Part shown: positions 25,657 to 34,946 of the stretch, piece after piece
Layout of the letters: each line of letters begins with the position of its first letter
How positions within the stretch are numbered: position 1 is the stretch's first letter
Assembly: GCA_018658305.1 (NCBI GenBank)
Contig: JABHVM010000003.1
Coordinates: 1 to 38,155 of the forward strand
Length of the DNA stretch: 38,155 nt
Source: Thiotrichales bacterium
GTDB taxonomy: Bacteria; Pseudomonadota; Gammaproteobacteria; GCF-002020875
Direction: 5' to 3'
Translations under genes and position numbers: made by a program
Notes under the pieces: generated by a model
The model's database searches: none
What the model was told of the DNA's origin: nothing
The model's input: only the letters and a program-made list of their open reading frames with translations

Positions 25657-25882
25657 AAATAAGAACTCTTAATTTGTTGTCTGGTTTTGTTAGAGTGTTA
25701 TAGATTTTGCGCTCTCAAGAGAGCAAAACTCTACCATACGGGGATGAAGGGAGACATCTCTCGCAACACATTAGCCAACGCAAATAAATTAGAAGAGTCT
25801 AGAGGCTCTATAAGCATGCAGTCGGACAAACAAAAGTCGATGATGTTGGTCGTTAGCGGAGTAAAATATAAGATCCAATAAA
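25657..25882. other. Gap after epmB with a hairpin and a doubtful 45-codon frame
   Basis: A stem-loop at 25705-25728 pairs TTTTGC(GC)TCTC with GAGAGCAAAA. Flanking TAGAGT and ACTCTA can extend it, with a bulge on the left side. No U-run follows, so it is not a standard terminator. An ATG frame at 25744-25881 (MKGDISRN..., 45 residues) has no convincing ribosome binding site and no recognisable family. Confidence 0.4.
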
Positions 25883-25907
25883 ATATGGCAAATTAGCCAT
25901 ATATAAT
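25883..25907 (+). promoter_or_regulatory. Operator palindrome and -10 box of the brnTA operon
   Basis: ATATGGC (25883-25889) and GCCATAT (25896-25902) form a perfect 7-bp inverted repeat with a 6-base centre. It directly abuts TATAAT at 25902-25907. Bound protein would block the -10, which suits autorepression by a BrnA-type antitoxin. The position also means transcription would begin close to ATG 25921. Confidence 0.6.
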
Positions 25908-25920
25908 GTATACTGCCAGC

Positions 25921-26214
25921 ATGCATGATTCAAATTTTGAGTGGGATGAAGAAAAGAACCTCGAAAATGAAAGAAAGCATGGTGTTACTTTCTACGAAGC
26001 ACAACAGGCTTTTCTAGATGAAAAACGCATTATTGCAGAAGATACTGTACATAGTCAACAAGAAACCAGATATTTCTGTTTTGGTAAGAATCATGAGGGT
26101 TCAGGGATATTGACTGTCAGATTCACATATCGCCTAAACCTTATACGAATTATAGGTGCAGGTTACTGGAGAAAAGGTAAAAAAATCTATGAGCAAAACA
26201 ATTCAATACACTGA
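25921..26214 (+). CDS. brnT: BrnT family toxin
   Basis: ATG 25921 gives 97 residues. F-E-W-D-E-E-K-N-L-E-N-E-R-K-H-G-V-T-F is the BrnT signature at the N-terminus. TRYFCFGKNHEG, L-T-V-R-F-T-Y-R and the C-terminal IIGAGYWRKGKKIYE are the conserved RelE-like fold elements. BrnT is a ribonuclease that stops translation. An earlier ATG at 25906 is in frame, but it overlaps the -10 box and extends the protein beyond the family start. brnA begins inside its 3' end (26-base overlap). Confidence 0.88.
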   Translation: MHDSNFEWDEEKNLENERKHGVTFYEAQQAFLDEKRIIAEDTVHSQQETRYFCFGKNHEGSGILTVRFTYRLNLIRIIGAGYWRKGKKIYEQNNSIH

Positions 26215-26422
26215 TGAGCCTTTAGGTGAAGTTAAGTTGGTTTCTGACTTTCTACCTTCTCCCGAGCAATTGGCTCTAAAAAATAGGCATACTAAAATTA
26301 CGATCTCGTTAAGCTCAGAGAGTATTGCATATTTCAAAGAAGTAGCTAAAGAGCATCATATGCAATATCAGAGAATGATTCGGCAGTTACTAGATAATTA
26401 TGTTGCACAACATAAAAAATGA
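26189..26422 (+). CDS. brnA: BrnA family antitoxin
   Basis: ATG 26189 gives 77 residues (MSKTIQYTDEPLGEV...). The C-terminal ribbon-helix-helix is seen as KITISLSSESIAYFKEVAKE, then HMQYQRMIRQLLDNYV. BrnA neutralises BrnT and represses the operon. An earlier in-frame ATG (26156) would lie deep in brnT and adds an unrelated stretch. Its stop overlaps the MazG-like gene start as ATGA. Confidence 0.88.
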   Translation: MSKTIQYTDEPLGEVKLVSDFLPSPEQLALKNRHTKITISLSSESIAYFKEVAKEHHMQYQRMIRQLLDNYVAQHKK

Positions 26423-26733
26423 ATATTGATAATATACAAAAACAGCTCTCAGAATTTGCCGATGCACGCAACTGGGATCAGTTTCACAACCCTAAAAATT
26501 TGGCGATGGCGTTATCAGTGGAGGCATCAGAGCTGGTTGAGATTTTTCAATGGCTAACACCTGAGCAGGCTGAAGCGATTATGAGCTCTGCTGAGAATGA
26601 ACATGTCAAAGAGGAGATGGCAGACATTATGATTTATCTAATACGCATGGCTGACAAGCTCAATATTGATCTTGAAAAAGCTGTTGCAGACAAGATTATT
26701 AAGAATGGTAAAAAACATCCTGCAAAGAGTTGA
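26419..26733 (+). CDS. MazG-like nucleotide pyrophosphohydrolase (dCTPase/RS21-C6 type)
   Basis: The 104-residue all-alpha NTP pyrophosphatase has the metal-binding E-x-x-E...E-x-x-D pattern: VEASELVEIFQWL and VKEEMADIMIYLIRMAD. W-D-Q-F-H-N-P-K-N-L-A is the usual entry of this small subgroup. It probably hydrolyses a (d)NTP to the monophosphate for pool cleaning. Its ATG overlaps the brnA stop by 4 bases, so translation should be coupled to the toxin-antitoxin pair. It converges on der with a 20-base gap. Confidence 0.9.
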   Translation: MNIDNIQKQLSEFADARNWDQFHNPKNLAMALSVEASELVEIFQWLTPEQAEAIMSSAENEHVKEEMADIMIYLIRMADKLNIDLEKAVADKIIKNGKKHPAKS

Positions 26734-26753
26734 GTATCATATAAGCAATCTAA

Positions 26754-28250
26754 TCAACGCTTTTTCTTTTTCACAAAACTCTTCAGTCTCTCTCTCTTTT
26801 TTATCTGGCGATCGGTTAGCTTATTTTTACGACCTGCAAAGGGGTTGGTTGAGGTTCTGAACTCTAACCTAATGGGTGTGCCGTGTAGTTTAAATATCTT
26901 ACGGAACTGGTTCATCAAATAGCGTCTGTAAGCGTGTGGAACTGAGTCTAGCTGGTTGCCGTGAATAATAATACGCGGTGGATTCTGCCCCCCTTGGTGA
27001 GCGTAGCGCATCTTGATTCGATGACCTTTCACAAGCGGAGGTGGATTTGCGGTGACGCTCTGTTCTAAAGCACGAGTCAAATCTGGGGTCTTCATTAATT
27101 TAGTAGATGAGCGGTAGGCACGATTTGCAGCAGCAAATAGATCACGGATTCCACTTCCATGCAGTGCTGAGATGGTATGAATTTTTGCGTAGTCGAGAAA
27201 GTGAAGACGTCGCTCTAGCTCACTACGATTACGCTCTCGCTCTGAGTGGCTCATTCCATCCCATTTATTGAATGCAATTACCAATGCCCGTCCAGAGTCA
27301 ATCACCATTCCCAACAGCGTTGCATCTTGGTCGGTCATCCCCTCACGCGCATCCATCACCATTATCACCACATTAGAGCGCTCAATTGCATTGAACGCTT
27401 TAATCACACTAAATTTTTCAATTGCCTCGGTAATTTTGCCACGCCGTCTTACCCCTGCGGTATCAATCAGAATGTACTCTTTTCCATTCTCCTCAAAGGG
27501 CACTTCAATACTGTCACGCGTTGTACCAGGCATATCGTATGCGAGTAGACGATCTTCTCCAAGCAGACGGTTGATCAGGGTTGATTTTCCAACATTAGGA
27601 CGCCCTATGACCGCTACCTTTATCGTCTGATTTTCATATCTGTTCTGTTTAGCTGGATCCCGATCATTCTCTCCCTCTCCTTCCCCCTCTCCCCCTTTAC
27701 CAGGCCATCCATCAGTAGGAAACTCATCTTCTTCAAATTCATCTTCTGCCACTTCTTCTACTTCAATGAATGGCTCAAGCACCCGCTCCATCAAGCTGTA
27801 GATACGGTGATTGTGAGCAGCAGAGATTGCATAAGGACGACCCAATCCCATTGCATGAAATTCTGAACTAGCAATATTCTCATCTATCCCTTCTGTTTTA
27901 TTGACGACTAGCTGCACCTGCTTGCCTAGCTGACGCAGCGCATTTGCAATCATCTCGTCTGCTGCAGTTAAGCCTCCTCGACCATCAACCAGAAACAGTA
28001 TCACATCAGACTCTTCAACCGCAATCCAGACCTGATCCTCCATCAGTGTCTCTATATCATTAGGGTCATCACTCAATCCACCTGTATCAATCACGATATA
28101 GGAGGAGTCCTCAAACTTGCCCAACCCATATTGACGATCACGGGTCAGTCCAGGAAAGTCTGCCACCAGCGCATCACGAGTTCTCGTGAGAAGATTAAAA
28201 AGGGTCGATTTGCCGACATTAGGACGACCTACTATAGCTACTACTGGCAT
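26754..28250 (-). CDS. der: Ribosome-associated GTPase Der (EngA)
   Basis: The 498-residue tandem GTPase needed for 50S assembly has GRPNVGKST in domain 1 (8-16) and again in domain 2 (about 216-224), each followed by its D-T-G-G or D-T-A-G motif and NKTE/NKWD. A C-terminal KH-like domain ends in a lysine-rich tail. The linker between the GTPase domains is expanded and acidic (EDEFEEDEFPTDG, then GEGEGEGEN). It ends the long conserved minus-strand block and follows bamB by 17 bases. Confidence 0.97.
   Translation of the reverse strand: MPVVAIVGRPNVGKSTLFNLLTRTRDALVADFPGLTRDRQYGLGKFEDSSYIVIDTGGLSDDPNDIETLMEDQVWIAVEESDVILFLVDGRGGLTAADEMIANALRQLGKQVQLVVNKTEGIDENIASSEFHAMGLGRPYAISAAHNHRIYSLMERVLEPFIEVEEVAEDEFEEDEFPTDGWPGKGGEGEGEGENDRDPAKQNRYENQTIKVAVIGRPNVGKSTLINRLLGEDRLLAYDMPGTTRDSIEVPFEENGKEYILIDTAGVRRRGKITEAIEKFSVIKAFNAIERSNVVIMVMDAREGMTDQDATLLGMVIDSGRALVIAFNKWDGMSHSERERNRSELERRLHFLDYAKIHTISALHGSGIRDLFAAANRAYRSSTKLMKTPDLTRALEQSVTANPPPLVKGHRIKMRYAHQGGQNPPRIIIHGNQLDSVPHAYRRYLMNQFRKIFKLHGTPIRLEFRTSTNPFAGRKNKLTDRQIKKRERLKSFVKKKKR
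27666..27700 (-). repeat. Low-complexity CTCTCC-type tract in der
   Basis: On the plus strand this is a near-pure pyrimidine tract of TCTCCC/TCTCCT units. It encodes the GEGEGEGEN linker between the two GTPase domains, and the six-base periodicity keeps the frame. Confidence 0.6.
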
Positions 28251-28267
28251 AATTATTATCTACTTTA

Positions 28268-29470
28268 CTATCTATATTTAATAGCAGAGAGTTTACCACT
28301 CTGCCCATAGCTAATCACACTACTACCATACAGAAGCGAGGGTGCTGAAACTCCATCTGAGTCTGCTTTAATGCGCCCTATAAAACTTCCATCTTCTGCT
28401 GATATCCAGTGGAGATATCCCTCAGCATCACCAACTACTAAAGATTTTCCAGCTAATAGTGGAGTGGTTAAAGAGCGATGTTTTAGCCCATCCTGCTTCC
28501 AGAGTGCGCTACCATCTTGACGATTAAATGCCCATACCACTCCCTCTGCATCGGCAAGAAATAGATACTCACCAACAACTGCTGGAGCAGTAAGTCCACT
28601 CATTGCTCTCTTCCAGATAAGATCTCCATCCATATTGAGAGATACTAGGTCTCCTTGGTAACTGATTAAATAGAGGGCATCATCTGTAGCTACTGGATCA
28701 GCGTCCACATCTGCCATTCTCTCAATTTCGGTACGCCCACGAGGAGAAGAGACCTCCTTCATCCAGAGTTCAGCTCCATCTTGCAGAGATAGTGAGACTA
28801 GCTCGCCACCATCTAAACCTGCATAAACTCTATCTTCTACAATTAGTGGGGATCCTGTGCCTCGTAAGGTCAACACAGGAACCTCTCTCTCATAGCGCCA
28901 CAACTCTTTTCCATCTTGTTCGGTAAGAGCGATCAGCTTGCCATCTACAGTGCGTACTACAACAACTCCGTCAGCTACTGCTGGTGGAGATAAAATCTCA
29001 CTTAATAGTGAAACGCTCCACTGCTGTTGGCCATTACTGAGAGAGAGCGCAACTAACGCGCCAGATTCCATTCCAAGATAGAGATGCTCTTTTCCAAGTG
29101 CAACTCCAGCCATCACTTTCTGCTCTTCACCATTTTGTTCTAGCTGATGTTCCCATAGAGTTTTGCCACTATCTATATTAAACGCACTTACTGCCCCGTC
29201 AACTGAGACAGCATAGACCACTCCTGCAGATATTTGATGATTCAGTTTTACCCATAGATCATCACTTCCCACACCTACAGAGTTGCTCCACATTACATTA
29301 AGATCAACTTCGCTAACTATATCTGTAAGCTCTGCTGGTGCAAATAAGTCTTCATCTCCACCAACCCAACCACCAACTGTAGAGCCAACTGAGTCTATAG
29401 TTGAACAGCCAGAGATCAGCGCTGGCAAGAGTAGAGCTGCTCCTAAAGTATGGAGCTGTCTTCTCACCAT
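28268..29470 (-). CDS. bamB: Outer membrane protein assembly factor BamB
   Basis: This is a 400-residue lipoprotein with an eight-bladed PQQ-like beta propeller. The signal peptide ends at L-I-S-G-C-S, making Cys22 the lipidated residue. Repeated W-x-x-x-G / D-G-x-x-L-W blades run from about residue 60 to the C-terminus. BamB serves the BAM complex in outer membrane beta-barrel insertion. Its ATG shares one base with the yfgM stop (TAATG), so it is coupled to yfgM. Confidence 0.96.
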   Translation of the reverse strand: MVRRQLHTLGAALLLPALISGCSTIDSVGSTVGGWVGGDEDLFAPAELTDIVSEVDLNVMWSNSVGVGSDDLWVKLNHQISAGVVYAVSVDGAVSAFNIDSGKTLWEHQLEQNGEEQKVMAGVALGKEHLYLGMESGALVALSLSNGQQQWSVSLLSEILSPPAVADGVVVVRTVDGKLIALTEQDGKELWRYEREVPVLTLRGTGSPLIVEDRVYAGLDGGELVSLSLQDGAELWMKEVSSPRGRTEIERMADVDADPVATDDALYLISYQGDLVSLNMDGDLIWKRAMSGLTAPAVVGEYLFLADAEGVVWAFNRQDGSALWKQDGLKHRSLTTPLLAGKSLVVGDAEGYLHWISAEDGSFIGRIKADSDGVSAPSLLYGSSVISYGQSGKLSAIKYR

Positions 29471-30108
29471 TACTGAGTAACCTCTGCCAACTTCATCTCT
29501 ATAAGTGAGCGCCGTTCATCGTTGATATCTGCTAATTGAAGAGCTTCAACATAGGCAACCTGCGCTGCTGCTGAGTCTCCTTGCTGACGAAGTGCATCTC
29601 CTTTGACTTCACTATAGTGGGACCCGTAGACTCCATCAGTTCCGCTCTGTGCAGCTAATATTCTATTAAGTGCACCTTCTACATCTCCCTCATCTAGGTA
29701 GAGACGAGCAATTCCCAACTCTGCGAGCTGTCTTGGAGCCTCAAAACCACTATTCTCTATTACCCACTGAAAATTGGCGCGAGCTGCTGCATTGTCACCC
29801 TGTTTAATTTTTAGTGCTGCCAGACCTAAAACGCCATTTGCTGCATAGATAGTGGATGGGTAGTCACTCATCAATACTGCAGCTGCCCCCTCTGCATCCT
29901 CTCTATTTTCATCGATTAAGGCTCCTTGGGTGCGCTCAAAGTAGCGAGATGCTTCCATCCCCTGCTCATTGATGTAGCTATTCCAGCCATTCCACCCTCC
30001 AAGCAGTGCTACTCCAATAACTAAACCTCCAACTATGGATTTGCCATTCTCATTCCACCACTTTTTAAGATGCTCCACCTCTTCTTGATCTGCCGCATTG
30101 AATCCCAT
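29470..30108 (-). CDS. yfgM: YfgM-like TPR membrane protein (SecYEG-associated)
   Basis: The 212-residue protein begins with a cytoplasmic N-terminus (about 1-20), followed by a single membrane span at about 23-40 (GGLVIGVALLGGW) and a periplasmic tetratricopeptide region. In E. coli, YfgM associates with SecYEG and PpiD and helps hand over exported proteins. Its place between hisS and bamB is the conserved one. It shares a base with the bamB start. Confidence 0.93.
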   Translation of the reverse strand: MGFNAADQEEVEHLKKWWNENGKSIVGGLVIGVALLGGWNGWNSYINEQGMEASRYFERTQGALIDENREDAEGAAAVLMSDYPSTIYAANGVLGLAALKIKQGDNAAARANFQWVIENSGFEAPRQLAELGIARLYLDEGDVEGALNRILAAQSGTDGVYGSHYSEVKGDALRQQGDSAAAQVAYVEALQLADINDERRSLIEMKLAEVTQ

Positions 30109-30161
30109 TCTAAAAAATCCTCTATAACTGTTATCGATTAAAAAAATATAGTAACTGCTAA

Positions 30162-31424
30162 TTATAGCACTAAGCTACTCTCTATAAGTGTTAAAGCTAT
30201 ATTTCGTTGCTCTTGCTCTCCGCTGAGATCTTTGACTGTTACAGTTTCAGTTGCTATCTCATCTTCTCCAACTACTAATGCATAGTGTGCGCCTGAGCGA
30301 TCTGCGCGCTTAAATTGTGCTTTAAAGCTCCCTCCACCTAAATTAGCAATAAGCTCTATTCCAGGTATGAGCTCTCTAATCTTCTCTGCAACTCCAAGCC
30401 CAGCGGAGATTGCCGCATCACCCACTAACACTAGATAAGCATCTACTCTATTCTGCTTAAACTCAACTGCGCTCTCTTTCAGCAGCTCCACCAAGCGTTC
30501 AATTCCAATAGCAAATCCCACAGCTGGAGTGCTTTTACCTCCGATCTGTTCAACTAATCCATCATAACGACCGCCTGCACAAATTGTTCCCTGTGCGCCG
30601 AGCTTATCTGTTACCCACTCAAATACTGTGCGTCCATAATAGTCTAGCCCTCGTACTAGACGAGGATTAACTTCATAAGCTATCCCCATTGAGTCCAAAT
30701 ACGCTTTTAACTGCTCAAAATGGTCTCTATCTTCATCACTCAACGCCTCCTCTAGTATAGGGGCATTCTGAATAAGCTCTGCCATATCACGATTTTTACT
30801 ATCAAGAATACGTAGCGGATTACTCTCTAGACGGCGCACACTATCTTCATCTAGCTGCTCATAACTCTCTTTAAAGTATGAGACTAGAGTATCTCTATAT
30901 TTTGCCCGCGTGTCAGTGGAGCCTAGTGAATTTATCTGTAGAGTTACATCTTTAATCCCAAGTTCACGCCAGATACGGGCAGAGATTGAGATCAACTCAG
31001 CATCAACATCTGATGACTCTAGCCCAAAGAGTTCTACTCCGAGCTGATGAAACTGACGATAACGACCTCGTTGTGGACGCTCGTGGCGAAACATAGGCCC
31101 CATATACCAGAGTCGTTGGGCAGCGCCACGCACTAGGTTATTCTCAATCACTGCTCGTACACAACCAGCTGTCCCTTCAGGGCGCAGAGTTAACTCATCA
31201 CCATTTCGATCTGCAAAACTGTACATCTCTTTTTCAACAATATCTGTCACTTCACCAATCGAGCGTTTAAAAAGTTCGCTCTTCTCTACAATCGGCATTC
31301 TGATCTCGCTGTACCCATACGCAGCAAGCGTCTTGCGCATAACTCCCTCGACAAACTGCCAACGAGGTGTATCTTCTGGAAGAAGATCATTCATCCCCCG
31401 AATTGATTGTATTTTATTACTCAT
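30162..31424 (-). CDS. hisS: Histidyl-tRNA synthetase
   Basis: The 420-residue class II synthetase charges tRNA-His. I-R-G-M-N-D-L-L-P is the family N-terminus. Motif 2 is seen around [17 protein letters not shown]. The histidine loops are [14 protein letters not shown] and CAGGRYDGL, and motif 3 is GFAIGIERL. The C-terminal anticodon-binding domain (about 325-420) is complete. The ATG is 41 bases after the ispG stop. Confidence 0.97.
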   Translation of the reverse strand: MSNKIQSIRGMNDLLPEDTPRWQFVEGVMRKTLAAYGYSEIRMPIVEKSELFKRSIGEVTDIVEKEMYSFADRNGDELTLRPEGTAGCVRAVIENNLVRGAAQRLWYMGPMFRHERPQRGRYRQFHQLGVELFGLESSDVDAELISISARIWRELGIKDVTLQINSLGSTDTRAKYRDTLVSYFKESYEQLDEDSVRRLESNPLRILDSKNRDMAELIQNAPILEEALSDEDRDHFEQLKAYLDSMGIAYEVNPRLVRGLDYYGRTVFEWVTDKLGAQGTICAGGRYDGLVEQIGGKSTPAVGFAIGIERLVELLKESAVEFKQNRVDAYLVLVGDAAISAGLGVAEKIRELIPGIELIANLGGGSFKAQFKRADRSGAHYALVVGEDEIATETVTVKDLSGEQEQRNIALTLIESSLVL

Positions 31425-31465
31425 AATTGATTACTCATAAATTAATAAATATTTCACTCTTGTCT

Positions 31466-32560
31466 TTAACTATTGTCTCTGTTGTCTCTGTTGTCTCTAA
31501 TCTTGTCTCTAATCTCTCTCTCTAAAACATCTACCAACTCTTCATTCCCCACTTTATAGTCTGCGACCCCATTCAGATATATTAGATTTGGTTCACCACC
31601 TGTAACTGCAACTTGTACCTCTTTTGCCTCTCCCGGACCATTTACTACACAACCTATAACTGCAACATTAATTGGCTCAACAACATCCTCTAGACGCTGC
31701 TCTAACTCATTAACAGTGGAGATTACATCAAAATTCTGGCGTGAACAGGATGGGCAAGCGATCAGGTTAACCCCTTTATTGCGTATATGGAGACTCTTTA
31801 ATATATCAAAGCCAACCTTAATCTCCTCTACTGGATCTGCTGCCAGAGAGACTCGGATTGTATCTCCAATCCCATCAGCAAGCAACATTCCTAACCCAAT
31901 AGATGACTTTACAGATCCGCTACGCAGCCCTCCAGCTTCGGTTATCCCGAGGTGAAGTGGTTGTTCAATCTGATCTGCTAGTAAGCGATACGCTTCCACT
32001 GTCATAAATATATCTGATGCTTTTAGACTAATTTTATACTCTTGAAAATCTAATCGATCAAGGTAGTCAATATGGCGCTGCGCTGACTCCACCATTGCAG
32101 CAGCTGTAGGCTCTCTATATTTTTTTTGGAGATCTTTCTCTAGCGATCCTGCATTTACCCCGATGCGTATCGGAATATTTTTATCTTTAGCCGCCGCAAC
32201 TACCTCTCTAACTCTATCCTCTCGCCCAATATTACCAGGATTAATCCGTAAACAGTCCACTCCAAGCTCTGCCACTTTGAGTGCAATTTTATAGTCGAAA
32301 TGGATATCGGCAACTAGAGGAATATCTACCTGCTCTCTAATTTTGCCAAACGCAGCTGCTGCTTCCATATCAGGCACTGAGACTCGTACAATATCTGCCC
32401 CCACTTTTTGGAGAGCTCTAATTTGCGCAACTGTTGCAGTGACATCAGCACTATTCGTATTAGTCATACTCTGCACAGAGATAGGAGCATCACCGCCTAC
32501 CGCTACTGCTCCAACATATATTTTACGCGATACTCTGCGTTTGATCGTGCTCGCTATCAC
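31466..32560 (-). CDS. ispG: 4-hydroxy-3-methylbut-2-enyl diphosphate synthase (flavodoxin)
   Basis: This is a 364-residue [4Fe-4S] enzyme of the non-mevalonate isoprenoid pathway, making HMBPP. The TIM-barrel part opens with [12 protein letters not shown]. The cluster ligands are in C-P-S-C and C-V-V-N-G-P-G-E. The C-terminus carries a repeated Arg-Asp-Asn tail (three RDN) encoded by a 9-bp tandem repeat. Its start overlaps the rodZ stop by 4 bases. Confidence 0.97.
   Translation of the reverse strand: MIASTIKRRVSRKIYVGAVAVGGDAPISVQSMTNTNSADVTATVAQIRALQKVGADIVRVSVPDMEAAAAFGKIREQVDIPLVADIHFDYKIALKVAELGVDCLRINPGNIGREDRVREVVAAAKDKNIPIRIGVNAGSLEKDLQKKYREPTAAAMVESAQRHIDYLDRLDFQEYKISLKASDIFMTVEAYRLLADQIEQPLHLGITEAGGLRSGSVKSSIGLGMLLADGIGDTIRVSLAADPVEEIKVGFDILKSLHIRNKGVNLIACPSCSRQNFDVISTVNELEQRLEDVVEPINVAVIGCVVNGPGEAKEVQVAVTGGEPNLIYLNGVADYKVGNEELVDVLEREIRDKIRDNRDNRDNS
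31473..31511 (-). repeat. 9-bp tandem repeat at the 3' end of ispG
   Basis: On the plus strand, TTGTCTCTG occurs at 31473-31481 and 31482-31490, with TTGTCTCTA at 31491-31499 and a spaced copy at 31503-31511. Each unit encodes Arg-Asp-Asn or similar, so gain or loss changes only the length of the C-terminal tail. Confidence 0.85.
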
Positions 32561-33366
32561 TCTACACTACCAATACTAAAGTGTGCAGTATTGTCATCCT
32601 CAATATAGTTTAGATGATCAAACAGCTCACCATTAAGTTTAATCTCAACACCAATAGCGTTCCCCAACTGAATATCAAATGGCTCTTGCCCTTTAAACTC
32701 TTTGACCATACCAGCATTCAACATACTTTTAACCATCACTAACCCATCATCATCTTGAACTTGAGTCCAAGAGGAATCTATATAGTGAATAGTTAGAGTA
32801 GACTCAGCACGCTCTTCAGCTGGCTTCTCTATAGGATTATCTATAGTATTCTCTATAGATTTATCAATTACTTCCTTAACTATCTCTTCAGGCACCTCTT
32901 CAATAGCGTCATCAAAATCTCTCTCTATTAAGTACCAAATTAGGAAACTTACACTAAGAGCTAAAACCAAGATTATCATCCAAGAGCGTATCCTCACATC
33001 TCTACCTGAATCACTATTCAACTCATTATCTAAACTCTCCCCTGCCCCACCCTCTTCACCTGTTTTTCCTCTATCTCTATCTCTATCTTTATTTTTATTT
33101 TTATCTTTATCTTTATCTTTATCAGCTACAATATTAGATAAATCCACCCCAAGATAGCGCGCATAGCTTCGCACAAATCCCTGATAGAATACCTCTTGAA
33201 AATCAGCTGGTGGTCCTTGATCCTGCTCAATGGCATGTAACATTGATATATTGATCTTTAAACGATGAGAAGGACTGTCTAAATTTTCACCCAACTCGAT
33301 CCTTTTATCGCGCAATATCTGCCCAATACTTTTACTACTGCTACCTGTAAAATCTCTCTTATCCAT
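32557..33366 (-). CDS. rodZ: RodZ-like helix-turn-helix membrane protein
   Basis: The 269-residue protein has an N-terminal Xre-like HTH (about 10-75; [16 protein letters not shown], then [11 protein letters not shown]). A charged linker full of Asp-Lys/Asp-Arg dipeptides (about 82-100), one membrane span at about 128-147 ([18 protein letters not shown]) and a periplasmic DUF4115 domain follow. RodZ links MreB to the cell-wall machinery and helps keep rod shape. It occupies the usual slot between pilW and ispG. Confidence 0.9.
   Translation of the reverse strand: MDKRDFTGSSSKSIGQILRDKRIELGENLDSPSHRLKINISMLHAIEQDQGPPADFQEVFYQGFVRSYARYLGVDLSNIVADKDKDKDKNKNKDRDRDRGKTGEEGGAGESLDNELNSDSGRDVRIRSWMIILVLALSVSFLIWYLIERDFDDAIEEVPEEIVKEVIDKSIENTIDNPIEKPAEERAESTLTIHYIDSSWTQVQDDDGLVMVKSMLNAGMVKEFKGQEPFDIQLGNAIGVEIKLNGELFDHLNYIEDDNTAHFSIGSVE
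33071..33124 (-). repeat. Hexanucleotide microsatellite in rodZ
   Basis: Nine contiguous six-base units are visible on the plus strand: three CTATCT, two TTATTT, three TTATCT and one TTATCA. They encode alternating Asp/Asn and Lys/Arg in the cytoplasmic linker between the HTH domain and the membrane span. Confidence 0.93.
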
Positions 33367-33378
33367 TACTCTATAACC

Positions 33379-33849
33379 TCACTCTATAATCTTACATATT
33401 TCAATATTTTTTATAGCCAACTCTGGGCTACTATTCGTTGGATCAGCTATCGCTTGTTGAAACATAAGCTGCGCCTCCTCTAATCTCCCCTGCTTACAGA
33501 GCAAAACTCCATAACCATTTCTTGCATCTGGATAACTATCCACTTTTTGGAGAGCAGCTATAAAGTGGGTTTCAGCATTCAGATAATTTTCTCGTCTCAT
33601 CTCTATTAACGCAAGCGCATACTCAGCTTCAGCCATTTCGGGTAGCTCCGTAAGTGCTCGTTGCAGATGAAACTCTGCTTGACTCAACTGCTCTCTATCC
33701 AGATATGCCGCTCCTAGAGCCAACTGCGCCTGAGCGATGTCTCTATTTTCTAAACTACCCTTATACTGCTTATCTACCACGCAGCCATTAATAGTCAACA
33801 GCAGTAAGCTGGCTAACAAAAGAGTAGTCATCTCACTATGTGTTTTCAC
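33379..33849 (-). CDS. pilW: Type IV pilus biogenesis lipoprotein PilW/PilF (TPR)
   Basis: The 156-residue protein has a lipoprotein signal ending L-T-I-N-G-C (lipidated Cys about 23). Tetratricopeptide repeats follow: A-Q-L-A-L-G-A-A-Y-L-D-R-E, AEYALALIEMRRENY and A-R-N-G-Y-G-V-L-L-C-K-Q-G. PilF/PilW is the pilotin for the PilQ secretin. It is shorter than the roughly 250-residue Pseudomonas protein and lacks the last TPRs. An internal start at Met7 is possible. Its start overlaps the rlmN stop as ATGA. Confidence 0.85.
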   Translation of the reverse strand: MKTHSEMTTLLLASLLLLTINGCVVDKQYKGSLENRDIAQAQLALGAAYLDREQLSQAEFHLQRALTELPEMAEAEYALALIEMRRENYLNAETHFIAALQKVDSYPDARNGYGVLLCKQGRLEEAQLMFQQAIADPTNSSPELAIKNIEICKIIE

Positions 33850-34946
33850 TGTAACCCTCTTTTAGTACGAGCTTTAAACTTGCCAGCCAGCTGTCCACAG
33901 GCAGCGTCAATATCCTCACCTCTTGTTTTACGAGTTACTGTAGTAATACCAGATCTTGCTACTATCTCTTGAAATTTATCTATTGCCTCCATAGTTGGAA
34001 CTTTATACTCTCCATCTGTGAAAGGGTTGTATGGGATTAGATTAACCTTTGATGGAACTGTTTTCAATAATTTAACTAGTGCTTGCGCATCCGCACTACT
34101 ATCATTAACTCCCCCAAGTAGAATATATTCGATCGTCACTCTCTTGCGTGGTGAGCCTTCAACATATCGCCTACAGCTATCCAATAGCTCTTTCAGTGGA
34201 TATTTCTTATTAATCGGTACAAGTTGGTCTCGTAACTCATCATTAGTAGCGTGCAGAGAGACAGCCAAACTAACTTGACACTCATCTTTCAACTTATCAA
34301 TCATCGGCACCACCCCAGAGGTACTGAGAGTTATTCGTCTACGCGAAAGTCCATAGGCGAAATCTTCCATCATTAACTCCATAGCAGAGACAACCGCATC
34401 GAAGTTAAGCAGTGGCTCTCCCATCCCCATCAACACCACATTAGTTATAACCCTCTGATGCGATCCAGGACCTTCTCGACCTAAAAGACGATCAGCCATC
34501 CAGAGTTGTGCAATAATTTCTGCGCTAGTTAAATTCCTACTATAACCGTGTTGCGCTGTATTACAGAAGGAGCAGTTTAACGAACATCCTACCTGCGATG
34601 AGATACAGAGTGTCCCCCTCCCTTTGGTTGGAATAAATACTGCCTCAACTGAGTTTCCATCTTCAAATTTAAGCAACCATTTACGGGTTCCATCTACTGA
34701 GGTACGATCAGCAATGACCTCTGGCAACTCTACTTTGGCAATAGTGGAGAGTTTATCACGCAGACTCTTACTAATATTTGTCATCTTCTGAAAGTCAACT
34801 TCACCCTGCTGATGAATCCATTTCAGGAGCTGAGAAGCACGAAAGCTCTTCTCGCCATGTTCGGCGAAGAAGAGCTCCATCTCTCTGAGGTTTAACCCCA
34901 GTATATTCACAGACTGACTATCTTGTCCGTGCACAGACACCGTCAT
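33846..34946 (-). CDS. rlmN: Dual-specificity 23S rRNA/tRNA adenine C2 methyltransferase RlmN
   Basis: ATG 34946 gives 366 residues. This radical SAM enzyme methylates C2 of A2503 in 23S rRNA and A37 in tRNA. The cluster motif is [16 protein letters not shown] is a family signature, and the acceptor cysteine lies in A-A-C-G-Q-L-A-G at the C-terminus. The frame is open up to 35114, but that part is the antisense-free overlap with ndk and is unlike the family. ATG 34946 overlaps ndk by 29 bases. A GTG at 34910, 8 bases after the ndk stop, is an alternative start. Confidence 0.93.
   Translation of the reverse strand: MTVSVHGQDSQSVNILGLNLREMELFFAEHGEKSFRASQLLKWIHQQGEVDFQKMTNISKSLRDKLSTIAKVELPEVIADRTSVDGTRKWLLKFEDGNSVEAVFIPTKGRGTLCISSQVGCSLNCSFCNTAQHGYSRNLTSAEIIAQLWMADRLLGREGPGSHQRVITNVVLMGMGEPLLNFDAVVSAMELMMEDFAYGLSRRRITLSTSGVVPMIDKLKDECQVSLAVSLHATNDELRDQLVPINKKYPLKELLDSCRRYVEGSPRKRVTIEYILLGGVNDSSADAQALVKLLKTVPSKVNLIPYNPFTDGEYKVPTMEAIDKFQEIVARSGITTVTRKTRGEDIDAACGQLAGKFKARTKRGLQ

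Noticed and set aside
25744-25881. 45-codon frame between epmB and brnT
   Set aside because: No convincing ribosome binding site or family; kept only as a comment on the gap.
33071-33124. Reading the rodZ hexamer tract as a CRISPR or promoter repeat
   Set aside because: Units are contiguous without spacers and lie in frame inside a gene.
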